Counted from the first letter of the stretch, positions 32,615-41,266 are shown. The stretch: DNA of 64,000 nucleotides from Anaerosalibacter bizertensis (GCF_009696605.1 NZ_VULR01000004.1:1-64000), one strand, 5' to 3'. Numbers and translations are program-made. The notes: generated by a model not told the origin, from the sequence alone.

Positions 32615-33136
32615 ATGAAAAATATAGTCTTAATAGGTCCTAGTGGTGTAGGGAAAACTACTATAGGAAAGTATATATCTAGTAAATTGAAGATTGAACA
32701 GGTTGATACAGATTTTATAATAGAAAAAAAGTTTTCAATGAGTATTGAAAATATATTTAAAAAATATGGTGAAAATTGGTTTAGAATAGAAGAATCAAAT
32801 ATAGTAAAAGAAGTATCAAATAAGAATAATATAGTTATATCTACCGGTGGTGGAGTAGTAATAAATGAAAAAAATATAGAAAATCTTAAATCTACTGGTA
32901 TATTATTCATGTTAGTAGGAAGTATAGATACTTTAACTAGAAATTTAATGAATTCTAATAAAAAAAGACCTTTGATTGGTAATTATGGATATGATGAAAT
33001 ATATAAAAATGTAAAAAATATGTTTTTTGAAAGAGAAAAATTATATATAAAATCTGCAGATTATTTAATAAGTGTAGATAATAGAACTATTGAGGAAATT
33101 GGGGAAGAAATTATTTCTTTTTATAAAAAACATTAA
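32615..33136 (+). CDS. aroK: Shikimate kinase
   Basis: A 173-residue enzyme that phosphorylates shikimate with ATP. The P-loop is LIGPSGVGKTTIGKYI, the shikimate-binding region is VDTDFIIEKK, and the GGGVV motif is ISTGGGVVI. ATG 32615 follows AGGTGAC; the in-frame GTG 32606 lies inside that site. It directly follows comFB, so the pilus genes are flanked on both sides by shikimate-pathway genes. Confidence 0.92.
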   Translation: MKNIVLIGPSGVGKTTIGKYISSKLKIEQVDTDFIIEKKFSMSIENIFKKYGENWFRIEESNIVKEVSNKNNIVISTGGGVVINEKNIENLKSTGILFMLVGSIDTLTRNLMNSNKKRPLIGNYGYDEIYKNVKNMFFEREKLYIKSADYLISVDNRTIEEIGEEIISFYKKH

Positions 33137-33137
33137 C

Positions 33138-33166
33138 TTGTAGTAATAGGAAAGGATTGCTATAAT
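33138..33166 (+). promoter_or_regulatory. SigA-type promoter of aroQ-efp
   Basis: TTGTAG, 17-nt spacer and TGC-TATAAT with the -10 box at 33161-33166. It begins right after the aroK stop, giving aroQ, efp and the next gene their own promoter. Confidence 0.75.
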
Positions 33167-33200
33167 TAAAGAGGTAAAAGAGAATAGAGAGGATAAAAAA

Positions 33201-33632
33201 ATGAAGATATTAGTTATTCATGGTCCAAATTTAAATATTTTAGGAAATAGAAAAAAAGAATATTATGGTGAAAAAAACATAGAAGAAGTAAATAGAATGA
33301 TTCAATCTAAAGCTAAGAGTTTAGGATTTAAGGTAGATATTTTTCAATATAATTGTGAAGGAGATATTGTATCTAAGCTAAATTCTACATTGGATGATGA
33401 GTATAGTGGAATTGTTATAAATGCAGGGGCTTATACTCATTACAGTATTGCCATAAGGGATGCTATTGAAAGCGTAAGAGTTCCTACAATAGAGGTTCAT
33501 TTATCCAATATATATGGAAGAGAAGAGTTTAGAAGAATTTCTATGATTGCACCGGTATGTACTGGTCAGATAACAGGATTTGGGCCATATAGTTATCTTT
33601 TAGCTTTAGAAGCAATTAAATATTTAATATAA
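33201..33632 (+). CDS. aroQ: 3-dehydroquinate dehydratase, type II
   Basis: A 143-residue dodecameric type II enzyme that makes 3-dehydroshikimate. Conserved pieces are HGPNLNILGNRKKEYYG (catalytic Tyr region), NAGAYTHYSIAIRDAI and VHLSNIYGREEFRR with the catalytic His. With aroE and aroK it supplies three consecutive shikimate-pathway steps in this region. Confidence 0.95.
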   Translation: MKILVIHGPNLNILGNRKKEYYGEKNIEEVNRMIQSKAKSLGFKVDIFQYNCEGDIVSKLNSTLDDEYSGIVINAGAYTHYSIAIRDAIESVRVPTIEVHLSNIYGREEFRRISMIAPVCTGQITGFGPYSYLLALEAIKYLI

Positions 33633-33657
33633 TAATTTTAGTGGGAGGTATTTATAA

Positions 33658-34215
33658 ATGATTTCGGCAAATGATATAAGAAAAGGAATAACTTTTAAAA
33701 TGGATGGAGAGGTGTACCAAGTACTAGATTTCCAGCATGTTAAACCAGGAAAAGGAGCTGCATTTGTTAGAACTAAAATTAAAAATGTCATGACTGGGAC
33801 GATAAAAGAAGTTACTTTGAATCCAAATGAAAAATTTCCTAGGGTTCATATTGAAAGCAAGGAAATGCAATACTTATATAATGATGGCGAACTATATTAT
33901 TTTATGGATAATGAGACATTTGAACAATTGCCTTTAACTGAAGAAAATGTAGAAGACGCAATTATATATATTAAAGAGAATGACACAGCTATAGTAAGAT
34001 TTTATGAAGGTAATCCTTTTGAGTTAATAGCACCAAATTTTGTTGAACTTGAAGTTACAAAGACAGAACCTGGTATAAAAGGAGATACAGCTACTGGGGC
34101 AACTAAACCAGCAACTGTTGAAACAGGAGCTACTGTTCAAGTGCCTCTTTTTGTTAATATTGGGGACAAGATTAAAATAGATACTAGAACAGGTGATTAT
34201 TTATCAAGAGTTTAG
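33658..34215 (+). CDS. efp: Elongation factor P
   Basis: A 185-residue three-domain EF-P that relieves ribosome stalling at proline runs. The N-terminal domain carries [20 protein letters not shown], with the modifiable lysine in the PGKGAA loop. The C-terminal domain shows [20 protein letters not shown] and the ending [22 protein letters not shown] precedes ATG 33658. Confidence 0.96.
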   Translation: MISANDIRKGITFKMDGEVYQVLDFQHVKPGKGAAFVRTKIKNVMTGTIKEVTLNPNEKFPRVHIESKEMQYLYNDGELYYFMDNETFEQLPLTEENVEDAIIYIKENDTAIVRFYEGNPFELIAPNFVELEVTKTEPGIKGDTATGATKPATVETGATVQVPLFVNIGDKIKIDTRTGDYLSRV

Positions 34216-34255
34216 GGAATAATTAAAATATATATAAAGTATGAGGAGGGATAAT

Positions 34256-34570
34256 ATGGATTATTTATACCAAAAAGTTTCTTATTTAAGAGGTTTAGCT
34301 GAAGGTTTAGGAATTGAAGAATCTACTAAAGAGGGGAAATTACTTCTACATATAGTAGACACTCTTGAAGATTTTGCTGACGCTATTGAGGATTTAGATG
34401 AGTATGTAAGTTATATGGATGAGGACTTAGCCGATGTAGAAGAAGAAGTATATGACTTATTTGATGAAGATTATGAATATGAAGATTTTGATGATGAATG
34501 TGGTTGTATAGAAATTGAATGTCCAGATTGTGATGAGGATTCTATAGAATCTTTAGATAGAATAGATTAA
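34256..34570 (+). CDS. CD1247-type acidic protein
   Basis: A 104-residue, strongly acidic protein: a helical N-terminus (LYQKVSYLRGLAEGLGI) followed by an Asp/Glu-rich tail with three cysteines (CGCIEIECPDC, four counting the last). The family occurs in sporulating Clostridia between efp and spoIIIAA; no function is known. The CxC...CxxC cysteines could bind metal. ATG 34256 has GAGGAGGG upstream, preferred over GTA-adjacent in-frame ATG 34241. Confidence 0.8.
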   Translation: MDYLYQKVSYLRGLAEGLGIEESTKEGKLLLHIVDTLEDFADAIEDLDEYVSYMDEDLADVEEEVYDLFDEDYEYEDFDDECGCIEIECPDCDEDSIESLDRID

Positions 34571-34590
34571 GTCTTGTAAAAGCAACAAAA

Positions 34591-34640
34591 AGAACTGATT
34601 TTAAATCATTAATGATTTAAAATCAGTTCTTTATTTTTTT
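34591..34640 (+). terminator. Long palindromic terminator before the spoIIIA operon
   Basis: A perfect 40-base palindrome at 34591-34630 (arm AGAACTGATTTTAAATCATT) followed by a T-rich run. Confidence 0.93.
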
Positions 34641-34652
34641 GAAAAAATTTTA

Positions 34653-34680
34653 GCATATTATTTATTTTTGGACATACTTA
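34653..34680 (+). promoter_or_regulatory. Candidate sigma-E promoter of spoIIIA
   Basis: GCATATT at 34653-34659 fits the sigma-E -35 pattern KMATATT. CATACTTA at 34673-34680 fits CATACAMT in its first five bases, with 13 bases between. Sigma-E drives the spoIIIA operon in B. subtilis, so position and sequence agree. Confidence 0.6.
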
Positions 34681-34701
34681 TGTATAAAGGAGGGACAGGT
34701 T

Positions 34702-35679
34702 ATGAAGAAGGATGAAGCATTAATATTTGATTATTTACTCCAATACATAGCTCCTGAAATTAGTAATATTTTATTTAAGGTTTCTAAGGAGAAAAAAAGA
34801 AATATAGAAGAGATACGACTTAGAAATAGTTTTCCTTTAATGGTCTATTGTGAAGGAGGAGATTACTATGTTTCGAAAAATGGAGAATTAACACAAAATG
34901 AAAAAGATATTTTTATTGTAAATAAAAAGCTTTTATTTAAAACTTTTCAACTGGTAAGTAATTATTCAGTATATGCCTTTGAAGAGGAAATAAGAAGCGG
35001 ATTTATCACTTTAAAAGGAGGGCATAGGGTAGGGATAGCAGGAAAGACTATTTATGGCTCTAATGGTGTAGAAACAATAAAAGATATTTCCTCACTGAAT
35101 ATAAGGGTTGCCAGAGAAAAGATTGGTGTTTCAGATAAGATTATGAAGTATTTAATTAAAGAATCAGATTCTATATATCATACCCTTATTGTCTCTCCAC
35201 CTCAATGTGGGAAAACAACACTCTTAAGAGATATAGCGAGAAATATAAGTGATGGAATGCCAAATATGAACTTTAAAGGGAAAAAGGTAGGAATAGTAGA
35301 TGAAAGATCAGAGATTGCTGGAGTATATAGTGGAATTCCACAAAAAACTATAGGCAAAAGAACAGATATATTAGATGGCTGTCTTAAAAAAGATGGGATT
35401 ATAATGCTAATTCGAGCTATGTCTCCTGAAATAATTGTAACAGATGAATTAGGAGGCGAGGAAGATATAAAGGCGATATATGAAGCATTAAAAGCAGGAG
35501 TAATATTGATATCAACAGTTCATGGAAAAGATTTAAAAGATATAATGACTAAAAATAATTTAGGTGAATTAATAGAAAGAAAAGTGTTTGAGAGAATAAT
35601 TATACTTGATAATTCAAAAGGTGTGGGAACAATTCGAGATATATTGGACGGGCATACTTTTACTTCTGTCATATATTAA
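34702..35679 (+). CDS. spoIIIAA: Stage III sporulation protein AA (secretion ATPase-like)
   Basis: A 325-residue cytoplasmic ATPase related to type II/IV secretion ATPases. Walker A is SPPQCGKTTLLRDIAR, and the acidic and Walker B region is VGIVDERSEI and EIIVTDELGG. It energises the SpoIIIA-SpoIIQ feeding channel between mother cell and forespore. It is first in a complete eight-gene operon with close spacing. Confidence 0.95.
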   Translation: MKKDEALIFDYLLQYIAPEISNILFKVSKEKKRNIEEIRLRNSFPLMVYCEGGDYYVSKNGELTQNEKDIFIVNKKLLFKTFQLVSNYSVYAFEEEIRSGFITLKGGHRVGIAGKTIYGSNGVETIKDISSLNIRVAREKIGVSDKIMKYLIKESDSIYHTLIVSPPQCGKTTLLRDIARNISDGMPNMNFKGKKVGIVDERSEIAGVYSGIPQKTIGKRTDILDGCLKKDGIIMLIRAMSPEIIVTDELGGEEDIKAIYEALKAGVILISTVHGKDLKDIMTKNNLGELIERKVFERIIILDNSKGVGTIRDILDGHTFTSVIY

Positions 35680-35691
35680 GGAAGGTGTAAT

Positions 35692-36216
35692 ATGATAATT
35701 TTAAAGATAATAGGTTGTACTTTAATTGTTCTATCTTCTAGCTTAATAGGATATATATATGGAAAAAGCTATAAAGAAAGATTGGAAAATCTTATTTATC
35801 TAGAAAATTGTATAAAAATACTAGAGACAGAGATTATGTATGGTGCCAATCCATTACCTGAAGCATTAGAAAACGTATATAAAAAGGGCAATAAAAAAGT
35901 TTCATTTATTTTCAATAGAATTTCCCAAGCATTAAAAGAACATAAAAGTGGTGAAGTTTTAGAATGTTTTTTAATGGTATCAGATACCATGAAAAAGAAT
36001 TTGAATTTTAAAAAAGAAGATGTAGAAGTTTTTACAAATTTAGGCCGAACCATCGGTTCCTCAAATAGGAAGGATCAAGAAAAAAGCTTTAAATTAATTC
36101 TAGCTCAAATAAAAGCACTGCAAAAAGAAGCTAGACTAGAGAAAGAGAAAAATGAAAAAATGTTTAAAAATTTAGGCTTTTTATCAGGTCTAGCTATAGT
36201 AATTATTTTATTGTAA
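35692..36216 (+). CDS. spoIIIAB: Stage III sporulation protein AB
   Basis: A 174-residue protein with a membrane helix at each end: LKIIGCTLIVLSSSLIGYIYG at the start (GspF-like topology) and LGFLSGLAIVIILL at the end. The middle is helical, with LENCIKILETEIMYGANPLPEAL typical of SpoIIIAB. It works with SpoIIIAA in the channel complex. Confidence 0.93.
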   Translation: MIILKIIGCTLIVLSSSLIGYIYGKSYKERLENLIYLENCIKILETEIMYGANPLPEALENVYKKGNKKVSFIFNRISQALKEHKSGEVLECFLMVSDTMKKNLNFKKEDVEVFTNLGRTIGSSNRKDQEKSFKLILAQIKALQKEARLEKEKNEKMFKNLGFLSGLAIVIILL

Positions 36217-36229
36217 GGGAGAGAATAAA

Positions 36230-36427
36230 ATGGATGTAGATCTAATATTTAAAATTGCTAGTATAGGTATATTGTCGGCAGTTTTACATACTGTCCTTGC
36301 TAGATCTGGAAAAGAAGAATACGCTTATTTAGCCTCATTGGCAGGAGTGGTAATAGTACTTGGAGTAGTTATAAATTTAATAAGTAAACTGTTTGACAAT
36401 GTAAAATCATTGTTCCAGCTTTATTAA
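36230..36427 (+). CDS. spoIIIAC: Stage III sporulation protein AC
   Basis: A 65-residue membrane protein with two helices, DLIFKIASIGILSAVLHTVL and YLASLAGVVIVLGVVINLIS, joined by a polar RSGKEEYA turn. Size and pattern are characteristic of SpoIIIAC. Confidence 0.93.
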   Translation: MDVDLIFKIASIGILSAVLHTVLARSGKEEYAYLASLAGVVIVLGVVINLISKLFDNVKSLFQLY

Positions 36428-36442
36428 ATAGGAAGTGATAAA

Positions 36443-36829
36443 GTGGAGATATTTCAGATAGTAGGAATAGGATTGGTTGCCACTATGATGATTGTATTTT
36501 TAAAAGATCAAAAACCAGAATTTGCATTACTAATTAGTGTAGCAACAAGTATAATAATATTTTATTTTGTAATAGATAAATTTCAAGTTGTTGTACAGGT
36601 TCTAACTAATTTAGCTAAAAATGCAAATGTAGATTTTATATACTTTACAACTATTCTAAAGATTATTGGAATAGCTTATGTTGTTGAGTTTGGTGCTCAA
36701 ATTTCTAGAGATGCAGGAGAAGAGTCTATTGCTTCTAAGATTGAGTTAGGAGGAAAGGTAATAATAATGGTGTTGGGATTACCTATTTTAATGGCACTTA
36801 TGGATTTGATAATAAAAATATTACCATAA
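36443..36829 (+). CDS. spoIIIAD: Stage III sporulation protein AD
   Basis: A 128-residue membrane protein of four helices, related to SpoIIIAC by an extended repeat: the first pair is IFQIVGIGLVATMMIVFLKD plus FALLISVATSIIIFYFV, then ILKIIGIAYVVEFGAQISRDAGE and a final helix. The GTG start at 36443 follows AGGAAGTG. Confidence 0.92.
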   Translation: MEIFQIVGIGLVATMMIVFLKDQKPEFALLISVATSIIIFYFVIDKFQVVVQVLTNLAKNANVDFIYFTTILKIIGIAYVVEFGAQISRDAGEESIASKIELGGKVIIMVLGLPILMALMDLIIKILP

Positions 36830-36842
36830 AGGTGAATCGAAA

Positions 36843-38021
36843 ATGATAAAAATGAAAAAAACGGTTATAATAATTTTTTTTATACTTATGTTGCCTACTT
36901 GTATATATGGTAATGAATATGAGGATGAAGACAATATAGATCTTATTATGGAACAACTTGAAATTTTAAATTTAGATGAAATTGAAGAGGCGATTAAGAG
37001 TATAGATGATATAACATATGAGTATTTCCCTAAATTAAATTTTAAGGATTTTATTTCATCAATTATTAAAGGTGATAGGATAATTGAAGCTAAAGATATA
37101 TTAAAAGGTATGGGGGAATTTTTCTTAAAAGAAGTTCTTGAAAACATAAATCTTTTAATAGAAATTTTAGCTATAACTATAATATGTGCTGTTTTAACTA
37201 ATTTACAATCTAGTTTTGAAAATGATACTGTTGGAGAATTAGCTTATTATATATGTTATATATTATTAACCACTATTGTAATAAAAAGTTTTACTATTAT
37301 AATGCTCTTAGGAAAAAACACAGTAGACAGCATGGTAAACTTCATGCAAATAATACTTCCGATTTTATTAACACTTTTAGTAGCTGTAGGTGGAGTTACA
37401 GCAAATGCTCTTTTTCATCCAATAGTATTAGGTTCTATAAACATAGTTGGAATACTTGTAAAAGATATGATTTTTCCATTTATATATTTTTCTTTTATTA
37501 TTGGATTAATAAGTAGAATTTCAAAAAAGGTCCAGTTTACTAAGTTATCTGAACTTTTAAGACAAGTAGTTATTACAGTAATAGGTGCTTCTTTAACTGT
37601 ATTTATAGGGATTATGTCAATGTATGGAATAGCTTCAAAAGTTGATGGGGTTACAGTAAGAACTGCAAAATTTGCAGTTGATAAGTTTGTACCTATAGTT
37701 GGAAAATTTCTATCAGATGCGATGGATACAGTAGTAGGATGTTCTGCAGTCCTAAAAAATGCAGTAGGAGTAATAGGATTATTTACATTATTTCTCATAT
37801 GTATTATACCAATTATAAAAATAGTTGCACTAATCTTTATTTATAAAGTAGTAATAGCAGTTATTGAACCAGTTTCTACTATAGAAATTGGAGAGTGTCT
37901 TAATGAAGTAAGTAAATCTTTATTGTTGGTACTAGCTAGCTTATTATCTATATCAATTATGTTTTTCATAACTATTACAATAATTGTTGAAGCAGGAAAT
38001 GTAACTATGATGTTAAGGTAG
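36843..38021 (+). CDS. spoIIIAE: Stage III sporulation protein AE
   Basis: A 392-residue membrane protein with an N-terminal signal-like helix, an acidic extracytoplasmic part, then about seven helices from residue 110 on, including the conserved MVNFMQIILPILLTLLVAVG and VDKFVPIVGKFLSDAMDTVV. It forms the membrane core of the feeding channel. RBS AAGGTGA precedes ATG 36843 by seven bases. Confidence 0.94.
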   Translation: MIKMKKTVIIIFFILMLPTCIYGNEYEDEDNIDLIMEQLEILNLDEIEEAIKSIDDITYEYFPKLNFKDFISSIIKGDRIIEAKDILKGMGEFFLKEVLENINLLIEILAITIICAVLTNLQSSFENDTVGELAYYICYILLTTIVIKSFTIIMLLGKNTVDSMVNFMQIILPILLTLLVAVGGVTANALFHPIVLGSINIVGILVKDMIFPFIYFSFIIGLISRISKKVQFTKLSELLRQVVITVIGASLTVFIGIMSMYGIASKVDGVTVRTAKFAVDKFVPIVGKFLSDAMDTVVGCSAVLKNAVGVIGLFTLFLICIIPIIKIVALIFIYKVVIAVIEPVSTIEIGECLNEVSKSLLLVLASLLSISIMFFITITIIVEAGNVTMMLR

Positions 38022-38029
38022 GTGATAGA

Positions 38030-38668
38030 ATTGGGATTATAAGTTTTTTAAAAAGTTGGGTCATTGATATAGTTACTATGGTCATATTTATATCGTTTTT
38101 AGAAATAGTTTTACCTAATAGTAATATGAAAAGGTTTATAGATATGATCGTAGGTTTTTTAATTATAGTTGTTATTATAACTCCATTCATAAAAATTATT
38201 TCTAAAGATATAGATATAGAAAAGAATTTTTTATTAAATAGCAATAAATTAAATACTGAAATTAAAAACAATTACTCTGAAGAAAAAGAAGAAGTTTTGG
38301 CATTACAAGAAAAACAAATAATTGAATCCTATAAGAAGGGTATTGAAAGGAAAATAGGAAACTTAATAAAAGAAAAAACAAATTATGAAGTAAAGAATAT
38401 AGATATGGAAATAAATAAGGATTTAGAAGATAAAAATTATGGAGAAATTAAAGAATTAAATATAGTTTTAAGAGAAAAGATTGATAAAAATTCAGAAAAT
38501 GAAAAATCAATAAAAATAGAGAATATAGAAGAAGTATGGATAAAAAAGAATAAAGAAAACAAATCCAATGAAAAATTTGAAGAAAGTGATAAGATAAAAA
38601 AAATAATTTCAAAAGAATATGGATTATCTGAAGAAAAAATTTCTGCTTCTTTAAGCAGAGAACGGTAG
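38030..38668 (+). CDS. spoIIIAF: Stage III sporulation protein AF with non-standard start
   Basis: About 212 residues. The conserved SpoIIIAF N-terminus (ISFLKSWVIDIVTMVIFISF) is readable upstream of the first in-frame ATG at 38078, so that ATG is too late and would cut off half of the first helix. No in-frame ATG, GTG or TTG exists between the ribosome site AGGTGAT (38020-38026) and this segment; the candidates are ATT 38030 or ATT 38036. Alternatively TTG 38031 is the start and one G is missing from the GGG run after it. The remainder has a second helix (FIDMIVGFLIIVVIITPFI) and a charged outer domain. Confidence 0.85.
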   Translation: MGIISFLKSWVIDIVTMVIFISFLEIVLPNSNMKRFIDMIVGFLIIVVIITPFIKIISKDIDIEKNFLLNSNKLNTEIKNNYSEEKEEVLALQEKQIIESYKKGIERKIGNLIKEKTNYEVKNIDMEINKDLEDKNYGEIKELNIVLREKIDKNSENEKSIKIENIEEVWIKKNKENKSNEKFEESDKIKKIISKEYGLSEEKISASLSRER

Positions 38669-38679
38669 GTGATCATAAG

Positions 38680-39258
38680 ATGAATTTTAAATTTAATTTC
38701 AAGGAATTTTTAAATAAAATAACTAATAAAAAATATATAAATAAACTATTAATAATATTAATAGTAGGTATAATGCTTTTAATCACAGCTAGTCTATTTA
38801 AAGACAATAAAAAAGAAGAAACAACTAAAAAAGATAATATAGAAAAGGAAATAAAAGAAAGTGATATGGAGGACTATGCCTATGTTTTAGAAAGAAAGTT
38901 AGAAAAAATTTTAAGTCAGATTAAAGGAGCTGGAAATGTAGATGTAATGATAACATTGGATGAAACTACAGAAAAAATCCCTGCAGTGAATAAAACAGAA
39001 AATCAGGAAAAAACCAGTGAAGAAGATTCTCAAGGAGGTGTTCGAGAAATAAATAGAGAGGACTCTACACTTCAAGTTGTAACTAAAGGGAATGAAGGCT
39101 CTATTTTAGTACTGAAAGAAATAAAACCAAAGATAAAAGGTGTGATAATTGTTGCAGAGGGAGCTTATGATATTGAAGTAAAGGAACAGTTATATGAGGC
39201 TGTAAAAACGGTTTTAGATGTATCGGGAAATAAAGTGGAAGTATATTCTAGTAATTAA
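38680..39258 (+). CDS. spoIIIAG: Stage III sporulation protein AG
   Basis: A 192-residue single-pass protein: helix at about residues 22-42 (LLIILIVGIMLLITASLF), charged linker, then the ring-building domain with ILSQIKGAGNVDVMITLDE and KGVIIVAEGAYDIEVKEQLY. In B. subtilis SpoIIIAG forms a large 30-fold ring in the intermembrane space. Confidence 0.94.
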   Translation: MNFKFNFKEFLNKITNKKYINKLLIILIVGIMLLITASLFKDNKKEETTKKDNIEKEIKESDMEDYAYVLERKLEKILSQIKGAGNVDVMITLDETTEKIPAVNKTENQEKTSEEDSQGGVREINREDSTLQVVTKGNEGSILVLKEIKPKIKGVIIVAEGAYDIEVKEQLYEAVKTVLDVSGNKVEVYSSN

Positions 39259-39275
39259 ATAAAGGGGGGCTTTAT

Positions 39276-39932
39276 ATGTTTACTATAAAAAAACCAGCCA
39301 TTATAACAATATTAGTCGCATTATTAGTTTTAACAGGATATATTAATCATCAAATGACACAAAATTCAGTTTCTAAAATTTCTAATGATTATCAAAATCA
39401 TGAAGAAAAGGAGCTAGCTAAGACTCAGCAAGAAAATAACAAGGATTCAATAGAGACTATATCTAAAGAGAAAGATAGTAAAAAAGAGAATGTCGGAAAA
39501 GAAGGAGAAAATCTTTCTAACTTGACTGAAGAGATAAATACCAATATAGAAAAAAACATATCAAAAGAAGAAAATTTAAAGAGTAGAAATTATTTTGTAG
39601 AACACAGGCTTTCTAGGGATAAGATGAGAGCAAATTTAGTTGATGATCTAAAGGACATAGTAGATGATGAAAAAACTAATAATGAAGTAAGAGCAAAAGC
39701 CCAGAGTGAGATTATTAAAATGGGTGAAATATCCGAACAAGAATTGCATATAGAAGGCCTTATTAAAGCCAAAGGATTTGATGAAGCCCTTGTATTTTTA
39801 AAGGGAGATGGGGCAAAAATAGTAGTGTCTTCAGATGAGCTTACAGAACAAGATGTAATAAAAATATTAGATATAGTAAAGAGCGAAACTGAGTTAGATT
39901 CTTCAAATATTAAGATAATGAAAAAACAATAG
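39276..39932 (+). CDS. spoIIIAH: Stage III sporulation protein AH
   Basis: A 218-residue single-pass protein: helix near the N-terminus (AIITILVALLVLTGYINHQM), a long charged linker, and a C-terminal ring domain (SRDKMRANLVDDLKDIV, then KGFDEALVFLKGDGAKIVV) that binds SpoIIQ in B. subtilis. It ends the spoIIIA operon. No spoIIQ is in this window. Confidence 0.94.
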   Translation: MFTIKKPAIITILVALLVLTGYINHQMTQNSVSKISNDYQNHEEKELAKTQQENNKDSIETISKEKDSKKENVGKEGENLSNLTEEINTNIEKNISKEENLKSRNYFVEHRLSRDKMRANLVDDLKDIVDDEKTNNEVRAKAQSEIIKMGEISEQELHIEGLIKAKGFDEALVFLKGDGAKIVVSSDELTEQDVIKILDIVKSETELDSSNIKIMKKQ

Positions 39933-39938
39933 ATTTGT

Positions 39939-39967
39939 TTGTAAAACACCATCTATTCTGGTATAAT
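39939..39967 (+). promoter_or_regulatory. SigA-type promoter of the asp23-amaP unit
   Basis: TTGTAA, 17-nt spacer and TGG-TATAAT with the -10 box at 39962-39967. Confidence 0.8.
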
Positions 39968-40004
39968 ATGCTTATAAGATTTTAGATAGGTGGAGGTGGC
40001 TAAC

Positions 40005-40400
40005 TTGGCAGATACTATAAACAATGAAGGGGTAGACTATGGTACTGTAAAGATTGCTAATGAAGTAGTAGCAATAATTGCAGGTTTAGCAGCTACTGAG
40101 GTTGAAGGCGTTGCAGGAATGAGTGGTGGTATTACTGGTGGCATAAGTGATATGTTAGGTATGAAAAACTTATCAAAGGGAGTTAAAGTAGAGGTTGGAG
40201 AAAAAGAATGTGCCATCGATATCTTTGTAATAGTTGAATATGGTTCTAGAATTTCTGAAGTTGCTTTAAGAGTTCAAGAAAATGTTAAAGAAGCTGTAGA
40301 AACAATGACTGGTTTAAATGTTATAGAAGTAAATGTTAATGTTCAAGGTGTAAATATACCTAAAGAGCCTGAAGTAGAAGAGGAACCTAGAGTAAAATAA
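40005..40400 (+). CDS. Asp23/Gls24 family envelope stress protein
   Basis: A 131-residue protein with the Asp23 signature TVKIANEVVAIIAGLAATEVEGVAGMSGG. The C-terminal half shows VALRVQENVKEAVETMTGLNVIEVNVNVQGV. In Staphylococcus Asp23 is held at the membrane by AmaP, whose homologue follows here. TTG 40005 is chosen because GGAGGTGG ends five bases upstream; the in-frame GTG 39990 lies in front of that site. Confidence 0.9.
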   Translation: MADTINNEGVDYGTVKIANEVVAIIAGLAATEVEGVAGMSGGITGGISDMLGMKNLSKGVKVEVGEKECAIDIFVIVEYGSRISEVALRVQENVKEAVETMTGLNVIEVNVNVQGVNIPKEPEVEEEPRVK

Positions 40401-40404
40401 AATA

Positions 40405-40436
40405 TTTACCCTCTGATTTATCAGAGGGTAAATTTA
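40405..40436 (+). terminator. Hairpin between asp23 and amaP
   Basis: TTTACCCTCTGA and TCAGAGGGTAAA form a 12-bp stem with a TTTA loop. The T run after it is short, so it may only attenuate transcription into amaP. Confidence 0.75.
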
Positions 40437-40462
40437 GTACTATTAGGAGGTAGAGATATTCT

Positions 40463-41011
40463 ATGAATATTATTGATAGGATTATATTAACTATATATAC
40501 TTTTTGCCTTGCAATACTTTCCATAGCACTTATATTATTCCCTTTTGAACAGCTTGATTTTTTATCTATAAATAATATTGAAGATTATTTAATAAAAATA
40601 AAAGGCAATTATGTATATTCTATAATAGGGGTAGCTTTTTTATTAGTTAGTATTAGGTTTTTAATATCTGGTTTAACTGGAAATAAGGATAAAAACAAAG
40701 GAACTTTTCTTATTAAACATACTGATTATGGAGAATTAAAAATTTCTACTCAAACAATCGAAGGACTTGCACAGAGCATAGCAAACAAATTTACAGGCAT
40801 TAGAGATATTAGAACAAAAGTGCATATTTTTGAAGGTACAATAACTTTACACATGAGAGGAGAAGTTTCTCCAGAGATAAATATTCCTGAAACTACAATA
40901 CAGTTACAAAATAAAGTAAAAGAACATGTAGAAAAATGTACGGGAGTTGAAGTGAGCGAAGTGAAAGTTGAGATAAGCAATGTGACTGCGCCAACTAGAA
41001 CAGTAAAATAA
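40463..41011 (+). CDS. amaP: AmaP, membrane anchor of Asp23-type protein
   Basis: A 182-residue protein with two N-terminal membrane helices (IILTIYTFCLAILSIALILF and YSIIGVAFLLVSIRFLI) and a C-terminal Asp23-like domain (GELKISTQTIEGLAQSIANK). In S. aureus AmaP anchors Asp23 at the membrane. It lies between an asp23 gene and a DUF2273 gene, the usual trio. Confidence 0.88.
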   Translation: MNIIDRIILTIYTFCLAILSIALILFPFEQLDFLSINNIEDYLIKIKGNYVYSIIGVAFLLVSIRFLISGLTGNKDKNKGTFLIKHTDYGELKISTQTIEGLAQSIANKFTGIRDIRTKVHIFEGTITLHMRGEVSPEINIPETTIQLQNKVKEHVEKCTGVEVSEVKVEISNVTAPTRTVK

Positions 41012-41026
41012 ATTATAGAGGTGTTT

Positions 41027-41266
41027 ATGGTGGCTAAGGAAATTTTTTCGAGATTTATTCAATTGTTAGATAATAACAAGGGAAGAACTATAGGTGCAAT
41101 AATAGGTTTTATAGTATCAATACTTATACTTACTATTGGCTTTTTTAAAACTTTATTTATTGTTATTTGCACAGGATTAGGATATTTTTTTGGAAAAAAA
41201 TCTGATAATCAGGAAGATTTAAAGGAATTTTTGAATAAAATACTTCCTCCAGGGAAAACAAATTAA
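41027..41266 (+). CDS. DUF2273 small membrane protein
   Basis: A 79-residue protein with a hydrophobic hairpin (RTIGAIIGFIVSILILTIGF and LFIVICTGLGYFFGKK) flanked by charged ends. DUF2273 proteins accompany Asp23/AmaP genes and probably belong to the same membrane complex. ATG 41027 is close to AGAGGTG; GTG 41030 is a near alternative. Confidence 0.85.
   Translation: MVAKEIFSRFIQLLDNNKGRTIGAIIGFIVSILILTIGFFKTLFIVICTGLGYFFGKKSDNQEDLKEFLNKILPPGKTN

Noticed and set aside
38078-38080. ATG 38078 as the start of spoIIIAF
   Set aside because: It would remove the conserved first part of the membrane helix, and there is no ribosome site in front of it.
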